Assembly (NCBI GenBank): GCA_021635425.1
Contig: JAJWOJ010000037.1
Location: 1 to 11,696, forward strand
Direction: 5' to 3'
Length of the DNA: 11,696 nucleotides
From: Clostridiales bacterium
Lineage (GTDB): Bacteria; Bacillota; Clostridia; Christensenellales; Borkfalkiaceae
Below are positions 6,539 through 11,696 of this stretch, one piece after another. The stretch's first letter is position 1. Each line of letters begins with the position of its first letter. A program made the translations under genes and the position numbers. The notes below the pieces were generated by a model that did no database searches, was not told where the DNA came from, and saw nothing but the letters and a program-made list of their open reading frames with translations.

Positions 6539-8548
6539 ATGATATTCGCTCTTGCAGGCAATCAGAACTGCGGAAAAACCACCCTCTTCAACGCATTGAC
6601 GGGTTCGAATCAGCACGTCGGAAACTTTCCGGGCGTTACGGTAGACAGAAAATCGGGCGAGATAAAGGGTCACAAAAACGATTCCGTGGTCGACCTTCCG
6701 GGGATTTACTCTCTCCGCCCTTACACTCAGGAAGAAATCGTCACGCGCGATTTCATAATAAACGAAAAACCCGACGGAATAATAAACATCGTCGACGCAA
6801 CCAATATCGAGCGCAACCTCTATCTCACGCTTCAGCTTCTCGAACTTAAAGTTCCCACCGTTCTCGCTCTCAACATGATGGACGAAGTGCGCGAAAACGG
6901 CGGAAGCATAGACGTTAAGAAAATGAGCGACGCGCTCGGCATACCCGTTATTCCGATAAGCGCGGCGAAAGGCGAAGGAGTTTCCGAACTCATCGACAAG
7001 GCAATCGACACGGCGAAAAACAGGATTAAACCTCAGAAATACGATTTCTGTTCGGAAGATTCGCCCGTACACCGCTGCATGCACGCAATAGTCCACCTCA
7101 TCGAGGACCACGCCGAAAAACTCGGCATTCCGCCGCGGTTCTGTACGGCAAAGCTCATCGAGGGCGGCGACGATATGGCGGATAAGCTCGGACTCGACGA
7201 GAACGAGCGCGAACTTATCGAACACTGCATCGTTCAGATGGAAGACGAATCGGGGCTTGACAGAAACGCCGCGCTTGCCGACATGCGTTATTCGTTTATC
7301 GAAAACGTGGTGGCAAATTCCGTCGTCAAATGCCACGAAAGCAAAGGTCACGCCCGCTCGATGAAAATAGATAAAGTTCTCACGGGGAAATATACGGCTA
7401 TCCCGGTATTTTTCGGAATTCTTTTCCTCGTGTTCTTCCTTACCTTCAACGTCATCGGAAAATACCTTTCCGACCTTCTGGAACTCGGAATCTCCGCGCT
7501 TTCGGGCGTTACCGACAAAGCTCTTTCCGATTACGGTTTGAACCCCGTCATCCACGGGCTTATAATCGACGGCATTTTCACGGGCGTAGGTAGCGTTTTA
7601 TCCTTCCTTCCCATCGTCGTAACCCTCTTTTTCTTCCTTTCGATTTTAGAGGATACGGGATATATGGCAAGGGTCGCGTTCGTTATGGATAAGCCGCTCA
7701 GAAAAATAGGACTTTCGGGAAGAAGTTTCGTTCCCATGCTCATGGGCTTCGGCTGCTCCGTTCCCGCCGTTATGGCAACGAGAACGGTTTCGTCCGACAG
7801 AGACAGAAAGATGACGATACTTTTAACTCCGTATATGAGCTGTTCGGCGAAAATCGCCATTTACGCGGTATTCACGCAGGCATTCTTCCCCAAATACGGC
7901 GCGTTCGTGATGATGGGGCTTTACCTTTTCGGGGTGATACTCGCGATACTCGTCGCGCTCGTTTTAAAATCGACGAAATTCAAAGGTCAGCCCGTTCCGT
8001 TCGTAATGGAACTTCCCAACTACCGTCTGCCGTCGGCAAAAAGCGTAGCTCTGCTCCTCTGGGAGAAAGCAAAGGACTTTTTGTCGAGAGCTTTCACCGT
8101 CATTCTGCTCGCAACCGTTATAATATGGTTTTTGCAGAGTTTCGATTATAAGCTCAATTACGTAACCGACGGCACGCAGAGTATTCTCGCATACATAGGC
8201 AAATTCATCGCGGTAATCTTTAAGCCGCTCGGCTTCGGTGACTGGCGGGTCGTAACCGCGCTCATATCGGGCTTCACGGCAAAAGAAGCCGTGGTTTCAT
8301 CGCTCGCGGTGTTATCGGGAACAAGCGCGGACATGCTCTCCGCCGTCCTTCCGTCGATGTTTACTCCGCTCTCCGCAGTAAGTTTCCTCGTGTTCACCCT
8401 TTTATACACTCCTTGCGTTGCGACGATTTCCACAATCCGCAAGGAATTCAAATCGTTCTGGGCAACGCTCGGCATAGTCGTGATGCAATGCCTCGTCGCT
8501 TACGTCGCGGCTCTTCTGATCTTTCAGGTCGGAAGTCTGTTTATCTGA
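6539..8548 (+). CDS. feoB: Ferrous iron transport protein B (GTPase-permease)
   Basis: FeoB is the inner-membrane Fe(II) transporter with an N-terminal GTPase domain. The 669-residue product shows all five G motifs: G1 GNQNCGKT (7-14), G2 PGVTV (31-35), G3 DLPG (52-55), G4 NMMD (112-115) and G5 SAAKG (141-145). A GDI-like helical linker spans about 165-265. The permease part follows, with the two Gate motifs. These include GFGCSVPAVMATR, which carries the conserved pore cysteine, and SCSAKIAIYAVF. FTAKEAVVSSLAVLSG and LYTPCVATI are also typical. Its length suits clostridial FeoB and is shorter than E. coli's 773. AAGGAG at 6523-6528, inside the feoA end, is the SD. After the TGA the same frame stays open for 18 codons to 8605. 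The gene is intact and the identification is secure. Confidence 0.97.
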   Translation: MIFALAGNQNCGKTTLFNALTGSNQHVGNFPGVTVDRKSGEIKGHKNDSVVDLPGIYSLRPYTQEEIVTRDFIINEKPDGIINIVDATNIERNLYLTLQLLELKVPTVLALNMMDEVRENGGSIDVKKMSDALGIPVIPISAAKGEGVSELIDKAIDTAKNRIKPQKYDFCSEDSPVHRCMHAIVHLIEDHAEKLGIPPRFCTAKLIEGGDDMADKLGLDENERELIEHCIVQMEDESGLDRNAALADMRYSFIENVVANSVVKCHESKGHARSMKIDKVLTGKYTAIPVFFGILFLVFFLTFNVIGKYLSDLLELGISALSGVTDKALSDYGLNPVIHGLIIDGIFTGVGSVLSFLPIVVTLFFFLSILEDTGYMARVAFVMDKPLRKIGLSGRSFVPMLMGFGCSVPAVMATRTVSSDRDRKMTILLTPYMSCSAKIAIYAVFTQAFFPKYGAFVMMGLYLFGVILAILVALVLKSTKFKGQPVPFVMELPNYRLPSAKSVALLLWEKAKDFLSRAFTVILLATVIIWFLQSFDYKLNYVTDGTQSILAYIGKFIAVIFKPLGFGDWRVVTALISGFTAKEAVVSSLAVLSGTSADMLSAVLPSMFTPLSAVSFLVFTLLYTPCVATISTIRKEFKSFWATLGIVVMQCLVAYVAALLIFQVGSLFI

Positions 8549-8563
8549 CTTAAAGCGGCGGCT

Positions 8564-8605
8564 ATGAAACAAAGTATCGGTTCGGAGACGTACATGGCAA
8601 AATGA
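8564..8605 (+). other. Short upstream ORF overlapping the Cys-rich gene start (ATGA)
   Basis: A 13-codon ORF, MKQSIGSETYMAK, runs from ATG 8564 to TGA 8605. Its inner ATG at 8594 has GGAG (8584-8587) at an ideal 6-nt spacing and would make just M-A-K-stop. The TGA (8603-8605) overlaps the ATG (8602) of the next gene as ATGA. That layout is typical of translational coupling. The ORF is in the same frame as feoB. The overlap is certain; translation is not. Confidence 0.35.
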
Positions 8606-8874
8606 AACCTTTGGATTATATTCTCATAATAGTTCTGACGATAATAATAGGGCTTGCCCTTTTCTTTACGATCCGCAACGCCCGCCGCGGCAAAGGCTGC
8701 GGAGGCGGCTGCGGGGGCGACTGCTCGAAATGCGGAATGTGCGGGCATGTAAAAAAGCCCGCCGAAAAGGCAGACGAAACCGAAAAAACGGCGAAAGACA
8801 CGGCGGACAAAACGGAAAACACACTCGCCGAAAAAACAGGCAAAATGCCAGACGATAAAGTTAATCACGAGTGA
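8602..8874 (+). CDS. FeoB-associated Cys-rich membrane protein
   Basis: This 90-residue protein has one N-terminal membrane helix (about 5-24, DYILIIVLTIIIGLALFF) and a basic RNARRGK stretch. A glycine/cysteine cluster follows: C33, C37, C41, C44 and C47 in the pattern GCGGGCGGDCSKCGMC. The tail is Lys/Glu/Asp-rich, low in complexity and probably unstructured. This matches the small FeoB-associated proteins of Bacillota that follow feoB. Their exact function is not established; roles in metal handling or in stabilising FeoB have been suggested. The tail is longer than in many relatives. GGAG at 8584-8587 is 14 nt from the ATG, too far for normal initiation, but fits the internal ATG at 8594, so coupling through the overlapping short ORF is possible. 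The gene is 53 nt after feoB and surely in its operon. Confidence 0.88.
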   Translation: MKPLDYILIIVLTIIIGLALFFTIRNARRGKGCGGGCGGDCSKCGMCGHVKKPAEKADETEKTAKDTADKTENTLAEKTGKMPDDKVNHE

Positions 8875-8883
8875 AATAACGGG

Positions 8884-8901
8884 CTATAAGTCGATTATCG
8901 G
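8884..8901. repeat. 18-bp dispersed repeat, copy B (downstream of the feo operon)
   Basis: This is an exact, same-orientation copy of the 18-mer at 6148-6165. It begins 9 nt after the stop of the Cys-rich gene. The rest of the 8875-9019 spacer shows no convincing terminator; the best candidate, GCAA/TTGC around 8979-8992, is weak. Confidence 0.8.
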
Positions 8902-9019
8902 CTAAAATTCGCGGCAACGCTTACCTATTACAAATCGCGATAATCAGGTTACGGCTCGGCTTTTATCCTCCCCCGCAAGACGCTTTGCAAGTTTTCACAG
9001 ATATATTTTACGTTTTACA

Positions 9020-9048
9020 TTGCAATCGGCGGGGATTTATGGTATACT
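9020..9048 (+). promoter_or_regulatory. Sigma-A promoter of the YugP-type peptidase gene
   Basis: TTGCAA (9020-9025), a 17-bp spacer and TATACT (9043-9048) form the promoter, with a TG one base before the -10 (extended -10). The start is expected near 9055, giving a leader of about 65 nt. Confidence 0.7.
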
Positions 9049-9051
9049 GAA

Positions 9052-9115
9052 CTTAACCGCGAGTTCAAACGCAATCACTCGTGGCTAACCGCGACGATAT
9101 GCGGTTAAAAGGTGG
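9052..9115 (+). promoter_or_regulatory. Structured 5' leader and SD of the YugP-type gene
   Basis: The leader holds TAACCGC/GCGGTTA (9086-9092 with 9101-9107, 8-nt loop) directly before the SD (AAAGGTGG, 9108-9115). A second copy of TAACCGCGA lies at 9053-9061 and could also pair with 9101-9107, so two folds compete. CGAGT/ACTCG (9060-9064 with 9077-9081) is a further small stem. The SD fixes the start at ATG 9120, not at the GTG at 9081. Confidence 0.4.
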
Positions 9116-9119
9116 AATT

Positions 9120-9845
9120 ATGTGGCTTTATTTTATTTATTACGGTTCTTTTATAATTGTAATCCCCGGCATAATCATTTCGATAATATGTCAATGTCTT
9201 ATATCGTACAGATATAAAAAGTATTCGAAAGTTCAGTCGCGTTCCATGTGGAACGCACACGAAATGAGCGATATGATTTTGGAAAGGCAAGGGATAAATT
9301 CGGTAGACATACAGAAAATACGCGGAAATTTAACCGACAACTACAACCCGTCTACCGACGTTTTAAGCTTATCCGAAAATGTTTACGACGGAACGGATAT
9401 CGCGTCTCTCGGCGTTGCCGCGCACGAATGCGGGCATGCCGTGCAGAAACACACCGGGTCGTTTTTGATGACTCTCCGCTCAATTTTAGTTCCGATAACG
9501 AATATCGGTTCGCGCTTAGCCGTTCCCGTTGCGGTAATCGGCGTTATTTTAAGCTTTTTTATCAATCAGCAAACGGCGGATATAGTAATCGCGATCGGCA
9601 TCGCCATGTATTCGCTCACGACGATTTTCGCCCTCGTAACTCTGCCCGTCGAAATGGACGCGTCCCGCCGCGCGATAAAAATGCTGTCGGAATCGGGAGT
9701 TTTGGCAAGCGACGAATTGCGGGGAGCAAAAAAAGTGCTTTCGGCGGCTGCGATGACTTACGTCGCGTCGCTCCTCATATCTCTCCTCTATCTTTTAAGA
9801 TTTATCGCGATAATCGGCATGACGAGAAATCGTCGCAGAGATTAA
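9120..9845 (+). CDS. YugP-type neutral zinc metallopeptidase (Zn_peptidase_2 family)
   Basis: This is a predicted integral-membrane zinc peptidase of 241 residues, close to B. subtilis YugP (about 225). It has an N-terminal membrane helix (about 6-29). A soluble stretch follows, with the family pattern NYNPSTDVLSLSENVYDGTDIASLGVAAHECGHAVQ. HECGH (102-106) is the HExxH zinc site, and the conserved LPVEMDASRRA (E178, D180) probably supplies the third ligand. Two or three more hydrophobic helices lie at about 125-170 and 208-232. The start at 9120 is set by AAAGGTGG; upstream in-frame codons lie in the leader. The substrate is unknown for the family. The last codons (from about IIGMTRNRRRD) and the stop lie in the first unit of a 42-bp tandem repeat. 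The gene is convergent with spoIVA. Confidence 0.9.
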   Translation: MWLYFIYYGSFIIVIPGIIISIICQCLISYRYKKYSKVQSRSMWNAHEMSDMILERQGINSVDIQKIRGNLTDNYNPSTDVLSLSENVYDGTDIASLGVAAHECGHAVQKHTGSFLMTLRSILVPITNIGSRLAVPVAVIGVILSFFINQQTADIVIAIGIAMYSLTTIFALVTLPVEMDASRRAIKMLSESGVLASDELRGAKKVLSAAAMTYVASLLISLLYLLRFIAIIGMTRNRRRD

Positions 9846-9984
9846 AAATCGATAATCGGCATGACGAGAAAATCGTCGCAGAGATTAAAAGCCGCTAATC
9901 GGCATGACGAGAAACCGTCGCAGAGATTAAAAGCCGCTAATCGGCATGACGAAAAACCGCCGCAGAGATTAAAAATCGATAATC
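9816..9984. repeat. 42-bp tandem repeat, four units, overlapping the yugP 3' end
   Basis: The units are 9816-9857 (42), 9858-9900 (43, one extra A), 9901-9942 (42) and 9943-9984 (42). Each has the core GGCATGACGA, an A-rich loop, a CGNCGCAGAGATTAAAA segment and a closing TAATC. Unit 1 encodes the last residues and stop of the YugP-type protein; units 2-4 are downstream. Units 1 and 4 end in ATCGATAATC, units 2 and 3 in GCCGCTAATC. Unit 1 can fold as GACGA-GAAA-TCGTC inside TAATC/GATTA; in units 3 and 4 the inner stem is partly lost. There are no unique spacers, so this is not a CRISPR. Confidence 0.92.
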
Positions 9985-9995
9985 AGAACGCAAAT

Positions 9996-10030
9996 AAGCC
10001 CGCCGCTCGGCAATTCCGAGCGGCGGGCTT
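9996..10030. terminator. Bidirectional terminator between the YugP-type gene and spoIVA
   Basis: A perfect 15-bp stem (9996-10010 with 10016-10030) begins AAGCCCGCC and ends GGCGGGCTT, with a 5-nt loop CAATT. On the plus strand it is followed by TTTCCCTTTCC; on the minus strand by TTATTT. It sits between two convergent genes, 26 bp after the spoIVA stop (which reads the other way), and should stop both transcripts. Confidence 0.9.
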
Positions 10031-10055
10031 TCCCTTTCCCCCTTAAAATATTTTA

Positions 10056-11525
10056 TCAGTAAACGAAGTAAACAACCTTATATTTGCCGTCGTTGACCAT
10101 TTTGGTTACGGCGCGTTTTAATTTTCCGCGGGTTTCCTCGGGCATCGCACCCGATTTCCGGTTTATTTCGTCCAAAACGAGTTCGCCGAGCGGTCTGCCG
10201 AAAACTTTCGCTTCCGAAACATTCCCCTCTCTCGTCTCCTCCGAAATGAAGTCGATAAAGTCCTCGCACTGCTTTTTAGTCCCCGAAATGGGGTTCACCG
10301 AAGCTTTTACGCCCACTTTCACGACGTGTAAACTCTCCGTTTCCGCCGTAATCTTAACGCCGTAACGATTCCCCTGCTTAACGAGAGTCGGCTCGCCTAT
10401 CGCGACGTCTTTTTCGGACGGAAGAACTATTCCGTAACCCCTTTCGTCCGCCGCTTCAAGCCCCGAGCGAATACGGTCGTATTCCCATTTCGCCTTTGAC
10501 AAATCGCGGACAAAACTCATGAGTTTATACTCGCCGTCGATGGTTTCGCCGCACGTTTCGGAAATTACTTCATAGAAAAGGCTTTTGTCTGCATTTACTT
10601 TCACGCACACTTTACCCTCGCCCGCGTCCACCTTTACGCCCGCGGGGATAAGCTTATCTACGGTCGCAATGCAATCTTCGAGGCAACGCTCGTCCTTCAT
10701 TTTGTTCATCTTCGCCGAAGCTTCCTTAACGGCGGAAATTATCTCCGAAACAACTCTGTTTTCAGGCGGCAGAGCGCAAAGCCAATCGGGAAGGTCGATA
10801 TCGGCGGACTTAATCGGGAACTCGGAAAGGGCTTTTTCCATCACCAGAGTAAACCCGTCCTCGCCGCAATTCAAAACGTCGATCGCAACAACCGAAACTT
10901 CGTATTTTTTCTCCATTTCGGCTTTAAGTTCCTTAGTTTCTTTCGCTTCGGGATTTTTGGTGTTAAGGCAAATTACGAAAGGCTTACCTATCTTTTTAAG
11001 CTTTTCGACGGTGATTTCTTCTGCTTTTTCGTAATTTTCGCGCGGGATATCGGTTATGCTGCCGTCCGTCGTAACGACGACGCCTATCGTCGAATGCTCG
11101 GAAATAACTTTATCGGTGCCTATTTCCGCCGCCTTTTCAAACGGAATAGGCTCTTCCTGCCAAGGGGTTTGCACCATTCTCGGGTTGCCGTCCTCTTCGT
11201 GACCGATCGCCCCGTCAACCATAAAGCCAACGCAGTCGATAAGTCGCATTTTCGCGGTTGTTTTCCCGCCGAAAGTAACCTTCACGGCTTCCCCCGGGAT
11301 AAACTTAGGCTCGGTTGTAGTAACGGTTTTGCCCGCGCCCGATTGCGGAAGTTCGTCGGTTGCGATTTTTTTCTTATTTTTACCCGCAATATTCGGCATC
11401 ATCAGAAGTTCGGCAAACCTCTTAACGAAAGTGGACTTCCCCACTCTCACAGGTCCGACCACGCCGACGTAAATATCCCCGCCCGTTCTTTTGCCGATGT
11501 CGCTATAAATATCGTATTTTTCCAT
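10056..11525 (-). CDS. spoIVA: Stage IV sporulation protein A, spore-coat morphogenetic ATPase
   Basis: SpoIVA is made in the mother cell and polymerises on the outer forespore membrane, with ATP hydrolysis, to form the basement layer of the spore coat. It is also needed for cortex formation. The 489-residue product nearly equals the B. subtilis protein (492). Walker A is GPVRVGKST with K30, the Walker B-like aspartate is D97 in RLIDCVGF, and the sensor threonines are in KTVTTTE (T69-T71). The GTPase-like N domain is followed by the long middle and C-terminal regions needed for polymerisation. The protein ends KYKVVYFVY, a hydrophobic tail like the family's. AAGGAG at 11531-11536, 5 nt before ATG, sets the start. 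In B. subtilis the gene is under sigma-E; I could not find a convincing sigma-E promoter here. SpoVM, its membrane anchor partner, is not in the window. Confidence 0.97.
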   Translation of the reverse strand: MEKYDIYSDIGKRTGGDIYVGVVGPVRVGKSTFVKRFAELLMMPNIAGKNKKKIATDELPQSGAGKTVTTTEPKFIPGEAVKVTFGGKTTAKMRLIDCVGFMVDGAIGHEEDGNPRMVQTPWQEEPIPFEKAAEIGTDKVISEHSTIGVVVTTDGSITDIPRENYEKAEEITVEKLKKIGKPFVICLNTKNPEAKETKELKAEMEKKYEVSVVAIDVLNCGEDGFTLVMEKALSEFPIKSADIDLPDWLCALPPENRVVSEIISAVKEASAKMNKMKDERCLEDCIATVDKLIPAGVKVDAGEGKVCVKVNADKSLFYEVISETCGETIDGEYKLMSFVRDLSKAKWEYDRIRSGLEAADERGYGIVLPSEKDVAIGEPTLVKQGNRYGVKITAETESLHVVKVGVKASVNPISGTKKQCEDFIDFISEETREGNVSEAKVFGRPLGELVLDEINRKSGAMPEETRGKLKRAVTKMVNDGKYKVVYFVY

Positions 11526-11583
11526 AAAAACTCCTTAGGCGCAAAACCCCTTGCGGAGCCGCACGCAGCTTACGATATATTTT

Positions 11584-11589
11584 ATTATA
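11584..11589 (-). promoter_or_regulatory. Possible -10 element upstream of spoIVA
   Basis: TATAAT on the minus strand lies about 60 nt before the spoIVA ATG. The -35 at 17 bp (TTTAAG) is poor, and the sequence does not fit the sigma-E consensus well. A true sigma-E promoter may be present but degenerate. A small stem CGCAA/TTGCG (11540-11544 with 11551-11555) lies in the leader just upstream of the SD. Confidence 0.3.
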
Positions 11590-11689
11590 GCCCTATCGGA
11601 ATTATTCTTAAAACCCGAAATTTCCGCCCGAACAGGAAAAGCCTTATCGAAAAAATTTTACTTTTACTGATATTCTACTAATATACTAT

Positions 11690-11695
11690 TATAAT
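11690..11695 (+). promoter_or_regulatory. Possible divergent -10 at the right edge
   Basis: TATAAT on the plus strand sits in an AT-rich stretch (11650-11696), with CTGATA 17 bp upstream as a 4/6 -35. It could drive a divergent gene beyond the window. The edge prevents any further judgement. Confidence 0.25.
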
Positions 11696-11696
11696 G

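Noticed and set aside
6521..7555. Minus-strand ORF of 344 codons
   Set aside because: It lies antisense to feoB, whose GTPase motifs are complete; its composition is that of a complementary frame and there is no SD.
9248..9898. Plus-strand ORF of 216 codons overlapping the YugP-type gene
   Set aside because: It is an Arg-rich alternative frame inside a gene with a clear HExxH motif and SD.
9816..9984. Possible CRISPR array
   Set aside because: Units are joined directly with no unique spacers, and no cas genes are nearby.
9861..10046. Plus-strand ORF with a 14-residue repeat (RHDEKPSQRLKAAN type)
   Set aside because: It has no SD and exists because the 42-bp repeat length is a multiple of three. 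The one-base insertion in unit 2 breaks the frame and the ORF runs through the terminator.
11094..11681. Plus-strand ORF of 195 codons over the spoIVA 5' end
   Set aside because: It is antisense to the Walker A region of spoIVA and shows no domain or SD.

Overview
The window comes from an endospore-forming member of the Bacillota, most likely a mid-GC class Clostridia bacterium. SpoIIE and SpoIVA are found only in endospore formers. The lineage within Clostridia (for example a gut Christensenellales-like group) is a guess from general style and cannot be fixed from this sequence. Most genes have good Shine-Dalgarno sites, and four of the visible promoters are near-consensus sigma-A types with exact 17-bp spacers.

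Layout, left to right. (1) Minus-strand translation operon: tsf (EF-Ts, 3' end cut by the window edge) lies downstream of rpsB (S2). rpsB has its own extended -10 promoter and a leader of about 118 nt in which one segment can pair with any of three partners. (2) A minus-strand M6-like metalloprotease, predicted to be exported, with a lipobox-like signal peptide and a C-terminal membrane anchor. (3) Divergent from it on the plus strand is spoIIE, the PP2C phosphatase that activates sigma-F in the forespore. Both divergent genes lack a Shine-Dalgarno sequence and have a perfect TATAAT exactly 6 nt before ATG, so both look leaderless. Two Spo0A-box-like sites lie between them. (4) A plus-strand iron uptake operon: feoA, feoB and a Cys-rich FeoB-associated membrane protein. 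It has a strong promoter with a palindromic operator candidate over the start point. The operon is bracketed by two exact copies of an 18-bp direct repeat. (5) A plus-strand YugP-type zinc metallopeptidase. Its last codons and stop form the first unit of a four-copy 42-bp tandem repeat that runs on past the gene. (6) A perfect 15-bp-stem terminator separates it from the convergent minus-strand spoIVA, the ATPase of the spore-coat basement layer.

Genes that work together: rpsB and tsf (translation); feoA, feoB and the Cys-rich protein (ferrous iron import); spoIIE and spoIVA (sporulation, at different stages and in different compartments). The two membrane metalloproteases are neighbours of the sporulation genes, but nothing here proves a sporulation role for them. 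No mobile element, CRISPR array, tRNA or rRNA is visible. The most unusual signals are in the non-coding parts: the paired leaderless promoters, the repeat-bracketed feo operon, the repeat grown from the yugP 3' end, and a tiny ORF overlapping the start of the Cys-rich gene.
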